From an uncultured Alphaproteobacteria bacterium (GTDB taxonomy: Bacteria > Pseudomonadota > Alphaproteobacteria > CAAHEQ01 > UBA3637), in assembly GCA_944392555.1 (NCBI GenBank), contig CALXWZ010000005.1, forward strand, positions 49,205-113,204: a stretch of DNA of 64,000 nt, read 5' to 3'. Of the stretch, positions 35,890 through 45,341 are shown piece by piece (the first letter of the stretch is position 1; each line of letters starts with the position of its first letter). The notes under the pieces were generated by a model. That model was not told where the DNA came from, ran no database searches, and saw nothing but the letters and a program-made list of their open reading frames with translations. Made by a program: the position numbers and the translations under genes.

Positions 35890-36609
35890 TTATTTCGTGC
35901 TTTTTTTGGCAAATACAAGATAGATAGGTTTGCGACCGGCTTCAATCCCTTTTTTCTCATATCGTGTCGGAACCCAGTCAACGGGTGGTTGAGCCGTATC
36001 GGCATTCACTTGTTCAAACATGCCATTCAGTGCTACTTGCTCTATCGCCCATTCGGCATAGGGGGCCACATCCGTTGCCACAAAAATTTGTCCGTCGTCC
36101 GCCAACAAACGATTTAAATGAATTAAATTTGCTTGATTGATAAAACGCCGTTCCGCATGGCGCGCTTTGGGCCATGGATCGGGATATAAAACAAAAATTC
36201 GTTTAAATAACTTGTCCGGAAAAAAGGGAAACATATCCCGCACATCGTCCGGCCAGATACGCACATTATCAACGCGCCCGTCTTCCAAATCGGTATGTGT
36301 GGTTGCTTTTTCGTGCGAGCCGTTTAAGTGCGCCAATAATGAAGCAACACCGTTTATAAACGGCTCGGCACCGATTATTCCGACATTCGGATATTTCTTT
36401 GCCAGCTCAGCCACATGTTCCCCTCCGCCGAAACCGACTTCCAGCCATATTTCCTGCGGTTGAATACCAAAGAATTGCGTCATATCAAATTGCGCACCCT
36501 CTTCGGGCAATATGGGTTGTAATCGGGGCAACAAATCATCAATCAGCTGTTGCTTTGATTGCTTAATGGCTTTTCCCTTGCGTCTTCCAAAAAATCGAAG
36601 TTCTTTCAT
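35890..36609 (-). CDS. trmB: tRNA (guanine-N7-)-methyltransferase
   Basis: 239 aa. The SAM-binding segment is WLEVGFGGGEHVAELAKKYP. The family motif FVLYPDPWPKARHAERRF and the C-terminal PTRYEKKGIEAGRKPIYLVF identify TrmB, which makes m7G46 in tRNA variable loops. AAGGAA lies before the ATG, and glgP ends 44 nt upstream. Confidence 0.96.
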   Translation of the reverse strand: MKELRFFGRRKGKAIKQSKQQLIDDLLPRLQPILPEEGAQFDMTQFFGIQPQEIWLEVGFGGGEHVAELAKKYPNVGIIGAEPFINGVASLLAHLNGSHEKATTHTDLEDGRVDNVRIWPDDVRDMFPFFPDKLFKRIFVLYPDPWPKARHAERRFINQANLIHLNRLLADDGQIFVATDVAPYAEWAIEQVALNGMFEQVNADTAQPPVDWVPTRYEKKGIEAGRKPIYLVFAKKSTK

Positions 36610-36652
36610 AACGTATTCCTTTTTAGCTCAACGGTATTTCCGTTGACGCAGA

Positions 36653-39112
36653 TTATTTTTCCAAAGACGGTTTCACATGCCAAATATCGCGCGCATACTC
36701 CATAACCGTTCTGTCAATGGAGAATTTACCCGAGCGGGCGATATTGATAAGCGCTTTCTTCGCCCATCCGTAGTGATTCATATAATCTGCCGAGATGCGG
36801 TCTTGTGCAGATAAATACGCTTCAAAATCACCGAGTAACATATAGTAATCGCGGAACATAATATTTTGGAAAATCGGCACGAATAAGTTTTTATCCTCGC
36901 CCGGCGTGAACAAGCCTGATGTCAGTGAATCCATCACACGCTTAATCTTGGTATCTTGATTATAATAATCCCACGGGTGGTAGGAATCTTCGGCGTGCTT
37001 TTGGGCGACTTCTTCTGCCGTCATACCGAATAAGTAGAAGTTCTCTTTACCGACTTTTTCCAAAATCTCAACATTTGCGCCGTCCAATGTTCCGAGCGTC
37101 AATGCGCCGTTCATCATGAACTTCATATTACTTGTGCCGGAGGCTTCATATCCCGCCGTTGAAATTTGTTCGCTGACATCGGCTCCGGGGAAGACAACTT
37201 CGGCTACCGACACTTTATAGTCCGGAATAAAGACGACTTTTATCATATCTTTAACCCGCGGATCATTATTGATGACACTTGCTAAATTATTGATGAATTT
37301 AATAATCAACTTTGCAAAGTTATAACTCGGGGCCGCTTTTCCGCCGAAAATGTAAACTTTCGGAACAAGAGGCATAACGCCGTCTTCAATAATCGTCAGA
37401 TATTCATACACGATATGCAGTGCATCCAAGAGCTGACGCTTATATTCGTGTATCCGTTTTACTTGACAGTCAAAGATGGCTTCGGGGTTGACCTTAACGC
37501 CCGTCAGCTTATCAATTAAAGACGCCAACCGTTTTTTGTTATCAAATTTAATGCGTCTGAGTTGTTCCAAAGAGGCCGTATCGTCCAAGTATTTTTCAAG
37601 CCCGGACACTTCGGATAAATCCGTAATCCATTTTTTCCCGATTCGCTCCGTAATGAAGTGCGAAAGCCCTTCGTTTGAATCCAATATCCAACGTCGCGGT
37701 GTGACGCCGTTTGTTTTATTATTGAATTTTTCCGGCCACATTTCATAGAAATCAGGCACGAGTTTCGTTTCAATCAATTTTGTATGGATTTCAGCCACCC
37801 CGTTGACGGAATGACTGCCGACAATCGCTAAATTTGCCATGCGGATTTGCTTTTGCTCGCCCTCTTCAATGATGGAAACGCGAGCCAATCGTCCTATATC
37901 ACCGGGATAACGTGTCATTACCTCTTTCATTAAGTGGTCGTTAATTTCGTAAATAATACCTAAATGACGCGGTAAATGTTTTTCAAACATGGCAACCGGC
38001 CATTTTTCCAAGGCTTCGGGTAATAATGTATGGTTTGTGTATGCCATTGTGCGACGTGTAATATCAAACGCTTGATCCCAGTCTAACCGATAAACATCCA
38101 ACAACACGCGCATTAACTCCACAATAGCCAAAGTCGGGTGGGTATCATTCAACTGAATGGCAACCTTTTCGGGCAATAAGTTGAAGTCCGTATGGTTTTC
38201 CAAGAAACGGCGCATAATATCGTTAATAACGCAAGCCGTGAAGAAGTATTGTTGCATTAAACGCAAATATCTTCCTTGTTCAACGGCATCGGAAGGATAC
38301 AGCACTTTTGAAATTGTTTCAATTTTAATATTCTGTTCAACGGCTTCCACATAACCGCCACGGTTAAATGTTTCAATATCCAATGTATTCGTGGAGCGCG
38401 CGGCGAACAAACGTAAATAGTTCACCGTTTTACCGCCGTAGCCGACAATCGGCATATCATACGGCACACCGAGCAAATGGTCCGTTCCCACCCAGTGCGG
38501 TTCACGCATACCGTTCTTATCTTCATAGACAACGTGTCCGTTAATTTGAACCAAGCACGATCTGTCGGCGCGTTCAATCTGCCACGGGGAACTTCGCTCT
38601 AACCACGAATCGGCCCGTTCGCGTTGCCAGCCGTTTTCAAAATATTGTTTGAATAAGCCGAATTGATAGTTAATGCCGTAACCATATCCCGGCATGCCCT
38701 GTGTGGCGATGGAGTCTAAAATACAAGCCGCTAACCGACCGAGTCCGCCGTTGCCCAGTGCGGGGTCATATTCGCAATCCAATACTTCCGAAAGCGGTAT
38801 CGGGTTATCCAAATGAATATCGTTCAATAAATCCATAATTTCAAAATTATACAGATTGTTCGGTAATAAACGGCCGAGCAGGTATTCCAATGACAGGTAG
38901 TAAATGCGCTTCGGATCTTCTTTTTCATGCCGTGCCGCCGTTTCAAACATGCCGTCAATACATAAATCACGAACAGCCATGGCCAGTGCCGTAAACAAGT
39001 GATCTTTATCGGCCTCGCAAACGCGTTTTGATAGGGAATACTTGATATGCCACTCAATTAATTTTTGTAATTGTGCAGCCGTCGGGCGTTTTTTTTGCTT
39101 TTGAGAATCCAT
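36653..39112 (-). CDS. glgP: Glycogen/starch/maltodextrin phosphorylase
   Basis: 819 aa, normal for the family. The PLP-lysine region EASGTSNMKFMMNGALTLGT is intact, as are GNGGLGRLAACILDSIAT and KRIHEYKRQLLDALH. It releases glucose 1-phosphate from alpha-1,4-glucans in the cytosol. No other glycogen gene is in the window. AAGGATGG lies before the ATG. Confidence 0.96.
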   Translation of the reverse strand: MDSQKQKKRPTAAQLQKLIEWHIKYSLSKRVCEADKDHLFTALAMAVRDLCIDGMFETAARHEKEDPKRIYYLSLEYLLGRLLPNNLYNFEIMDLLNDIHLDNPIPLSEVLDCEYDPALGNGGLGRLAACILDSIATQGMPGYGYGINYQFGLFKQYFENGWQRERADSWLERSSPWQIERADRSCLVQINGHVVYEDKNGMREPHWVGTDHLLGVPYDMPIVGYGGKTVNYLRLFAARSTNTLDIETFNRGGYVEAVEQNIKIETISKVLYPSDAVEQGRYLRLMQQYFFTACVINDIMRRFLENHTDFNLLPEKVAIQLNDTHPTLAIVELMRVLLDVYRLDWDQAFDITRRTMAYTNHTLLPEALEKWPVAMFEKHLPRHLGIIYEINDHLMKEVMTRYPGDIGRLARVSIIEEGEQKQIRMANLAIVGSHSVNGVAEIHTKLIETKLVPDFYEMWPEKFNNKTNGVTPRRWILDSNEGLSHFITERIGKKWITDLSEVSGLEKYLDDTASLEQLRRIKFDNKKRLASLIDKLTGVKVNPEAIFDCQVKRIHEYKRQLLDALHIVYEYLTIIEDGVMPLVPKVYIFGGKAAPSYNFAKLIIKFINNLASVINNDPRVKDMIKVVFIPDYKVSVAEVVFPGADVSEQISTAGYEASGTSNMKFMMNGALTLGTLDGANVEILEKVGKENFYLFGMTAEEVAQKHAEDSYHPWDYYNQDTKIKRVMDSLTSGLFTPGEDKNLFVPIFQNIMFRDYYMLLGDFEAYLSAQDRISADYMNHYGWAKKALINIARSGKFSIDRTVMEYARDIWHVKPSLEK

Positions 39113-39266
39113 GGTCCATCCTTTCTTTTATTGTTATCTTATTCGGCTTACTATAAGGCAGAAAACTTAATACTTCATTAACATATAAACCCTTCTGCCG
39201 AATTTTGCAAAAAAAATATCCGTTCGGATGGATTTTTTTGGGAAAATGCAGGCTTTTTTGTTTTAT

Positions 39267-39295
39267 TTGACAAACGCAACGCTTTTGGGCATACT
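39267..39295 (+). promoter_or_regulatory. Sigma-70-type promoter for the ABC-F gene
   Basis: TTGACA (39267-39272), a 17-nt spacer and CATACT (39290-39295), about 158 nt before the chosen start. Confidence 0.6.
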
Positions 39296-39453
39296 GTGTA
39301 GCACGAAAAAACTTGTATAGCTTGTTATTGCGATGATGTTTATCGGAATGTATTGAAACAGGAAAGTATGAGCGAAAAAGAAAACCAATCCGGCGGTTGA
39401 TTCAGATTAAAACCGTTGCGTCAGGCAATATGGCAAACGAATGGAGTGATATT

Positions 39454-41286
39454 ATGGCAGAAATTGCGCCGATTTATGCACTGAAAAATGTGCGGTTGAC
39501 GTTTGGTGTTCATCCGTTGTTTACGGATTTAAGTCTTTATGTAAACAAGGGCGATAAAATTTGTTTAATCGGGCGAAACGGTTCGGGGAAGTCCACATTA
39601 TTGAAACTCATGGCGGGTGAAACGGAACCGGACGCAGGGGAGCAATTTAGGCAACCGAACATTCGTGTTTCTTATATGGCGCAAGAAGAAACGTTTGAAC
39701 GGTTTAATACGTTAAGGGAGGCTATTTTATCCGGATTAGGTAAGACAAGCAAAGATGAATCATACAAGGCAGATATTTTAATTGAAACGCTTAAAATCAA
39801 CGCGCTTCAAAATCCGCGAACGGCATCGGGCGGTGAACGCAAGAAAGCAGCGTTGGCGCGCGCATTGATTTGTGAACCGGATTTATTATTGTTGGATGAG
39901 CCGACAAACCATTTGGATATAGAAACTATTGAAACGTTGGAGGAAATTATCCGTAAATTTACGGGTGCCGTTGTGGTTATCAGCCACGACAGGCAATTTT
40001 TAAAACGTGTTTCCAACGGCATTATTTGGCTTGACAGGGGAATTGCGCATTTGCATAACAAAGGCTATGCTTTTTTTGAAGAGTGGCAAGAGCAAATCAT
40101 AGAGCAAGAAATCATTGCGCAGAAGAATTTGAATAAGCGGATAGAGGAAGAAACGGAATGGTTGCATAAAGGCGTGACGGCAAGGCGTAAAAGAAATATG
40201 GGGCGTTTACGGCGATTGCAACAATTACGGTTAGAGCGCAAAGAGCAAATTAAACAAATCGGTTCCGTTAACCTCGGGATTGATAAAGGGCTTATTCAAT
40301 CAAAGCTGATTACGGAAGCCAAACATATTTCCAAAAGTTTTGGAGAGCGGTGTTTAATCTCGGATTTTTCGGTGCGCATTTTGCGTGGGAATAAAATCGG
40401 AATTGTCGGGCCGAATGGGGCTGGGAAAACAACGTTGATTAAGTTGTTAACGAAGAGAATGGAGCCGGATGCGGGAAGTGTGCGCTTGGCAAAGAATTTG
40501 GAAGAGGCGTATTTTGACCAAAACCGACAAACACTTGACCCCACCAAAACACTCTGGAAAACGCTGTGTCCCGAGGGAGATCACATTTTTGTGCGCGGAC
40601 ATTTCCGACACGTTGTATCATATTTAAAAGATTTTTTATTTACCTCTGCGCAAGTCAACACACCGGTGAGTGCGCTTTCGGGCGGAGAAAAAAATCGCTT
40701 AATGTTGGCATTGGCGTTGGCAAAACCCTCTAACTTCTTGGTGTTGGATGAACCGACAAATGATTTGGATATGGATACGTTGGATTTATTGCAAGAAGTA
40801 TTGTCCGAATACGAGGGAACAATTTTAATTGTCAGCCATGATCGTGATTTTCTAGATAAAGTAGCGACATCATTATTTTACATGGACGGGAGCGGAAAAA
40901 TTACCGAATATGTGGGAACATATACGCAGTTGCTGGAAGATTTAAAGCACAAAAAAGCGTCGCATACGGTATTGGCGAAGAAAGAGAGCAGAGCGGGGAA
41001 AGAATCGGCGATGCAATCGGATAGTTCCGATTCCGTTCCTCGCGTGAAAACGGAACGAAAAGGGCTCAACTTTACCGAAGCACATTTATTGAAGCAACTG
41101 CCCGAACAGATAGAAAAACAAACAAAAGCGGTTGAAGCGATTCAAAAGGAATTATCCAATCCCGAAATTTATACAGATGCTGAAAAGATAAAAACATTAT
41201 CGTCTAATCTGCATACGGCGCAGGAAAAATTGGAAGCCCTTGAAAATAAATGGCTGGAATTACAACTGCGCGCCGAAGAGGGATAA
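39454..41286 (+). CDS. ABC-F family ATPase (Uup-like)
   Basis: 610 aa from the ATG at 39454 (GGAG upstream). Alternatives are an ATG at 39430 and a TTG at 39397. There are two ABC domains with Walker A GRNGSGKST and GPNGAGKTT, signatures SGGERKK and LSGGEKNRL, and Walker B LLLDEPTNHLD and LVLDEPTNDLD. The linker between them and a Glu/Lys-rich coiled-coil C-terminal tail (about 525-610) resemble Uup. There is no membrane domain. ABC-F proteins act on ribosomes or nucleic acid rather than in transport. Confidence 0.9.
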   Translation: MAEIAPIYALKNVRLTFGVHPLFTDLSLYVNKGDKICLIGRNGSGKSTLLKLMAGETEPDAGEQFRQPNIRVSYMAQEETFERFNTLREAILSGLGKTSKDESYKADILIETLKINALQNPRTASGGERKKAALARALICEPDLLLLDEPTNHLDIETIETLEEIIRKFTGAVVVISHDRQFLKRVSNGIIWLDRGIAHLHNKGYAFFEEWQEQIIEQEIIAQKNLNKRIEEETEWLHKGVTARRKRNMGRLRRLQQLRLERKEQIKQIGSVNLGIDKGLIQSKLITEAKHISKSFGERCLISDFSVRILRGNKIGIVGPNGAGKTTLIKLLTKRMEPDAGSVRLAKNLEEAYFDQNRQTLDPTKTLWKTLCPEGDHIFVRGHFRHVVSYLKDFLFTSAQVNTPVSALSGGEKNRLMLALALAKPSNFLVLDEPTNDLDMDTLDLLQEVLSEYEGTILIVSHDRDFLDKVATSLFYMDGSGKITEYVGTYTQLLEDLKHKKASHTVLAKKESRAGKESAMQSDSSDSVPRVKTERKGLNFTEAHLLKQLPEQIEKQTKAVEAIQKELSNPEIYTDAEKIKTLSSNLHTAQEKLEALENKWLELQLRAEEG

Positions 41287-41400
41287 AGAAGAAATTATTT
41301 ATCCGCTAAAAGCCAGTTGGTCTTTTGCGAAGATTAAAGAAGAAGACTTGCTTAAAGCAAGAGAATATAACAATTCGGGGCACGGTTTCTTTTATTTTTG

Positions 41401-41580
41401 TCGCCACCCGTCACCTGCACTGCTCCCCGTCGCCACACCGCCACCCGTCGCCACACCGCCACCCGTCGCCCGCACTGCTACCCGTCACCGCACTGTCACT
41501 CATCGCCACACCGCCACCCGTCACCGCACCGCCACCCGTCGCTGCACTGCCACCCGTTGGCGCACTGTCACTCATCGCCA
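41401..41580. repeat. GC-rich ~18-bp minisatellite
   Basis: About ten imperfect copies of an 18-bp unit near CCGTCACCGCACTGCCAC between the ABC-F and K+ channel genes. Composition is far above the surrounding sequence. All forward frames are open through it, because it lacks stop codons, but none has convincing coding support. Confidence 0.88.
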
Positions 41581-41670
41581 AATCTACTTATGAAAGAAGT
41601 ATTCCCCTTTCTTGAATCGCACACAGTAAATGCCTACCTGTTTTTTACCGAGAAAAGGAGATATTTTATC

Positions 41671-42465
41671 ATGATATGGAAACACGTGTTTCGTGAAAAT
41701 TTTAATCAATGTCTGTTTTTAGGATTCGTCACGTGGGCAATTTTTATCAGTCCGTTGATTCATTTTTCTTTTTCTGCACATAATCAAATAATGTTATACG
41801 TGATTCTACCGCTTTTGAACGGATGCATTTGTTTCGGAATTGTCTGGATTTGGCGCAAGATATTACATAAATTACCAACAGGGCGTCTTGGCTTGCAGAT
41901 TCCTCCGTTTTCCGTTGAAATATTGGCACTGTTAACAGGCATTCTTTGCGCTTTTGCCGTTTTTGATACCATTGCTTTCGGCATGGGCTTTTTAGTTGCT
42001 TTATTTACGATTGCAAAAATCAGGGAGTTTATACGGCGTATGCGGTTTTTTTTACCGCCTCATCATTATGTGACCCGACGTGAATTATTTGTCTTTTTGA
42101 GTTTTTTTGTTGATTTAATTATCTTTTTTACGTTATTAAATCTAATGTTTCAAATTATAGATAATCCGGTAATAACGGCCAGTGAAGATATTTTGAAGAC
42201 GCCGTCATTGCCGATATTGCGTTCCGATAATCTTTTTAATGCCCTTTATTTTACGGTTATTACGTTGACAACCGTAGGCTATGGTGATTTTATTCCGCTT
42301 TCCTATTTCGGGAAAATGATTGTTGTGCTGGAATGTTTAACAACGTATGTGATGTTTGGCTTAATGATTGGATTGATTGCACGCGGGATTCGCCCTATCC
42401 GAACGCCGTTTTCGCCGATACGGTTGCGCCACCGTCAAAAGCATTCCGCACAGCGTCAAAAATAA
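41671..42465 (+). CDS. Potassium channel protein (Ion_trans_2 type)
   Basis: 264 aa from the ATG at 41671, which has AAGGAG 12 nt upstream. The open frame extends 91 codons upstream through the minisatellite but has no better start. Hydrophobic segments occupy the first ~110 residues. The pore follows, with FTVITLTTVGYGDF (about 195-208; selectivity filter TVGYGD), then an inner helix (IVVLECLTTYVMFGLMIGLIA) and a short Arg-rich tail. There is no RCK/TrkA-N domain. It probably conducts K+ across the inner membrane, with unknown gating. Confidence 0.88.
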   Translation: MIWKHVFRENFNQCLFLGFVTWAIFISPLIHFSFSAHNQIMLYVILPLLNGCICFGIVWIWRKILHKLPTGRLGLQIPPFSVEILALLTGILCAFAVFDTIAFGMGFLVALFTIAKIREFIRRMRFFLPPHHYVTRRELFVFLSFFVDLIIFFTLLNLMFQIIDNPVITASEDILKTPSLPILRSDNLFNALYFTVITLTTVGYGDFIPLSYFGKMIVVLECLTTYVMFGLMIGLIARGIRPIRTPFSPIRLRHRQKHSAQRQK

Positions 42466-42602
42466 TATTCGGCGGTGCCGGAACGGAGATATTTTATTAA
42501 AAAAGAAAAATTTGAGTTTATAAAATTAAGATGGATTTATTTTTTATTATCTGTTATGCTTAAAATCATTGAGGGTGAAGAAATAATCAAAAGGAGGAGC
42601 GC

Positions 42603-43055
42603 ATGTATCGGCTGATGTTATTATTCTGTGGCGCCTTGATTGTATCGGTGGGAGCAAAGGCGAAGTATTACGGACAATATAGTTCCAATCCGTATGGTGT
42701 GGATTCCGTATCTAATCCTTACGGCACGTATGGCAGTCAGTATTCATCAAACAGTATCAACAATCCGTATAGTCAATACGGCAATTTAGATGAAACGGAT
42801 TTAACGCCGGGTTCGGGGAATTATCCGAAAGCGATTGGCACGAAGACGCTTAAACTTTACGATTCGGAAGGCAATTTTAGGGGAAATTTGAATGACAATC
42901 CGTATGATCCCGATTCGATTGCCAATCCGTATGGCAGATACGGAAGCCGTTATTCGGCGGACAGTATCAATAATCCGTATGGGGCAGGGAGTCGATATAA
43001 GTCGGATAGCCCGATGAACAAGTATGGCACGGGTTGGGAAATTCGGGACGAATAA
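42603..43055 (+). CDS. Secreted NPYG-repeat protein
   Basis: 150 aa after AGGAGGAG. Residues 1-20 form a signal peptide (LMLLFCGALIVSVGAKA). The mature part consists of SNPYGxYGSxYSSxSINNPY repeats in two blocks around a short KTLKLYDSEGNFRG segment. The second block (NPYDPDSIANPYGRYGSRYS) is of a type seen in many proteobacterial proteins of unknown function. A Tyr/Asn/Gly-rich extracellular or periplasmic structural role is only a guess. Confidence 0.8.
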   Translation: MYRLMLLFCGALIVSVGAKAKYYGQYSSNPYGVDSVSNPYGTYGSQYSSNSINNPYSQYGNLDETDLTPGSGNYPKAIGTKTLKLYDSEGNFRGNLNDNPYDPDSIANPYGRYGSRYSADSINNPYGAGSRYKSDSPMNKYGTGWEIRDE

Positions 43056-43152
43056 CTTACAAAGGTTTGTGAATTTATAAATATCAAATCATTTATTACC
43101 CGATTTTATCAGATAACAATTTGATATATAAAATTATTTTTTTCTCGCTTAT

Positions 43153-43914
43153 TTATTTTTCATCGTTCGGTGTGCGAATTAAATCGGTTATCACGCCGTG
43201 CAATGTTTTAATTTCAGAGGCAGAAAGCGGTAACCGCGTAAAAATATTACGCAAGTTATGACTCATGCGTTCACGTTTATCCGTAAACCGAAAATAGCCG
43301 CGTTTATCCAGCTCTCGCTCTAAATGTTGCAAGAATGCTTCGGTTTCGGCTTTTGTTGCCAAAGCAGAATCCCCTGTTTTATATGTTGTATTGTCCGTAA
43401 AATGGGCTTTTTGAAACCATTCATATCCGATAAGCAAAACGGCTTGCGAAAGATTGAGCGAACAATGAATGGGATTGAGCGGAATTTCAATAATTGCGTT
43501 GGCACAAATTAACTCATCATTTTCCAATCCCGTGCGTTCGGCACCGAACAAGATGCCGGTTTTAAATCCTTGTTGTAAATTGTAATATACCGATTCAATG
43601 GCTTTGGCTGGTGCATATATTGGCTTAACCATATCCCGCCGACGGGCCGTTGTTGCATAAACAACATTTAAATCGGCAACCGCTTCATCAAGCGATTCAT
43701 AAATCTTTGCGTCTTCTAAAATGCTTTGCGCTCCTGATGCAGAGGCAATGGCTTTTGCATCCAACGGATTATCGCGCGGTTTGACTAATCTTAATTCGCT
43801 TAATGAGCAATTCATCATGGCGCGCGCCACCATTCCCATATTTTCAGCCAATTGAGGCCGAACTAAAATAATAACGAGCGCATGCTCTTGATAAGTATTA
43901 CAGATTTTCTTCAT
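43153..43914 (-). CDS. trmJ: tRNA (cytidine/uridine-2'-O-)-methyltransferase TrmJ-like
   Basis: 253 aa from an ATG at 43914; an ATG two codons upstream (43920) is also possible. The SpoU/TrmH knotted fold shows IILVRPQLAENMGMVARAM, GILFGAERTGLENDEL and IPLNPIHCSLNLSQAVLL. The C-terminal helical extension with the RLPLSASEIKTLHGVITDL segment is typical of TrmJ, which methylates position 32 of tRNAs. It overlaps the preceding gene's end by 17 nt. Confidence 0.9.
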   Translation of the reverse strand: MKKICNTYQEHALVIILVRPQLAENMGMVARAMMNCSLSELRLVKPRDNPLDAKAIASASGAQSILEDAKIYESLDEAVADLNVVYATTARRRDMVKPIYAPAKAIESVYYNLQQGFKTGILFGAERTGLENDELICANAIIEIPLNPIHCSLNLSQAVLLIGYEWFQKAHFTDNTTYKTGDSALATKAETEAFLQHLERELDKRGYFRFTDKRERMSHNLRNIFTRLPLSASEIKTLHGVITDLIRTPNDEK

Positions 43915-44545
43915 ATACAAAGTTATCCGGATTCAAGTTATATGCTTTTTGCCCGAGCCGTTTGGGAGCGGATTGCGTTGTCTGTTCGGTGGGTTGGGTA
44001 ACGCTAAAAACAGAAGGCAGGGGCGCTTGTTGAACGGCAACCGAGGTTTGCGTGTTCGTCGGTTGAGTTTGCATACGCGCCGTTTCTTCGCTCAACAAGG
44101 GTTTTGAATCTTCCGTATCTGAAGGAATGTATGCGGGATTTAATGTGCCTGATGATGCAATCCGTGCCATGGCTCCTGCCAAATCATCTTGTATCAGCGC
44201 ATCCATGGCTTCTGTTTCATCCGGATTCAGCAAATTTTCAAAGGGGGGATTGCTTTCGTAATTTTCAGAGACTTTTTGTAATTCTTCAGGTGTATATTGA
44301 AACGAATCAGCCAGCGTTTTGAGCGCTTTTTGTTTATCTTGCAAGCGTTTTTGATCGTTTAGTTTTTCCTGATAAATCAACCGTGCTTGGTAAGGGGTAA
44401 AAATTTCAGGATTAGAGAACTCTTTGCGTAACGCCTCTTGAAAGCGTTCTTCATCCGTTTTCGGTGAAGCCTCTTGAGCCTTTAAACCGATATTAGCGGT
44501 GAGTGCACCGAGAACAATCAAAACGAAGCAGATTCGCTGACTCAT
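43898..44545 (-). CDS. Hypothetical secreted protein
   Basis: 215 aa with a signal peptide (ICFVLIVLGALTANIGLKA, cleavage before QEAS). The mature part is Glu/Gln-rich and helical, then Gln/Thr/Pro-rich and probably disordered. It is not recognised. It overlaps the pssA stop by 4 nt (ATGA), so it is translated from the pssA operon and followed by trmJ. Confidence 0.7.
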   Translation of the reverse strand: MSQRICFVLIVLGALTANIGLKAQEASPKTDEERFQEALRKEFSNPEIFTPYQARLIYQEKLNDQKRLQDKQKALKTLADSFQYTPEELQKVSENYESNPPFENLLNPDETEAMDALIQDDLAGAMARIASSGTLNPAYIPSDTEDSKPLLSEETARMQTQPTNTQTSVAVQQAPLPSVFSVTQPTEQTTQSAPKRLGQKAYNLNPDNFVYEENL

Positions 44546-45333
44546 TTATTTTTTTCGCTCCTTTTAAATTTAAAGAAATAATAAACGCAAATAGGGATTG
44601 AAACTAAATAACCAATGCCGAGAATGCTGAGCATCATCCATGTTGAGGCAACTAATCCTGCCAACACAATCAACATAGAAATCAACAATGCCGTTGAGTA
44701 TTCTGCGGGAATATGGATATGTTTCAAACATAACGTAGGTATTTTACTTGCCATCATAACGCCACTGAACACCAAAAATATGCTGACAAATACAGGATTT
44801 CTGAACGCATCAATTTCCCCATTCGTAGCCAACCAAAAAATCAACGGCAAAATAACAAGATAAGCGCCGGCCGGTGCGGGAACGCCCATAAAGAAATGTT
44901 TCCAATAAGCCGGTTGCTCTTGATTTAATAACGTATTAAATCTGGCAAGTCGAGCAGCACAACACATTGCCACAAATAACACAACTGCCCAATAAATACC
45001 GATGGCATCGGCTCGTCCGGCTTGATTTTGAAATACGCTGATTCGTGTTTCGGCATCCATTGTCCACAGATACATCAAAAAAGCCGGGGCAACACCGAAA
45101 CTCACAAAATCGGATAACGAATCGAGTTCGGCACCGAATTTGGAAGAAACGTTTAGCATGCGAGCGATTTTACCGTCTAAAAAGTCAAAAACTCCCGATA
45201 AAGCGATAAAAATCACCGCCATGGCCCAATTTCCCCAAAAAGCCATATTGATAGATGAAACACCAAAGGCCAAAGCCGTCATTGTCACGGCATTCGGCAG
45301 AATAGGGCGCAAATTAATTTCTTTATCCGTCAT
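44542..45333 (-). CDS. pssA: CDP-diacylglycerol--serine O-phosphatidyltransferase
   Basis: 263-aa polytopic membrane enzyme. The CDP-alcohol phosphotransferase motif is present as DGKIARML...FGAELDSLSD, that is DGxxAR followed by GxxxDxxxD. It makes phosphatidylserine, the substrate of the adjacent psd, completing the route to phosphatidylethanolamine. It lies 8 nt after psd. Confidence 0.95.
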   Translation of the reverse strand: MTDKEINLRPILPNAVTMTALAFGVSSINMAFWGNWAMAVIFIALSGVFDFLDGKIARMLNVSSKFGAELDSLSDFVSFGVAPAFLMYLWTMDAETRISVFQNQAGRADAIGIYWAVVLFVAMCCAARLARFNTLLNQEQPAYWKHFFMGVPAPAGAYLVILPLIFWLATNGEIDAFRNPVFVSIFLVFSGVMMASKIPTLCLKHIHIPAEYSTALLISMLIVLAGLVASTWMMLSILGIGYLVSIPICVYYFFKFKRSEKNK

Positions 45334-45341
45334 AGTCTACC

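Noticed and set aside
41398..41670. N-terminal extension of the K+ channel through the minisatellite
   Set aside because: The ATG at 41671 has a good AAGGAG site and starts the hydrophobic domain; the extension is low-complexity and has no better start signal.
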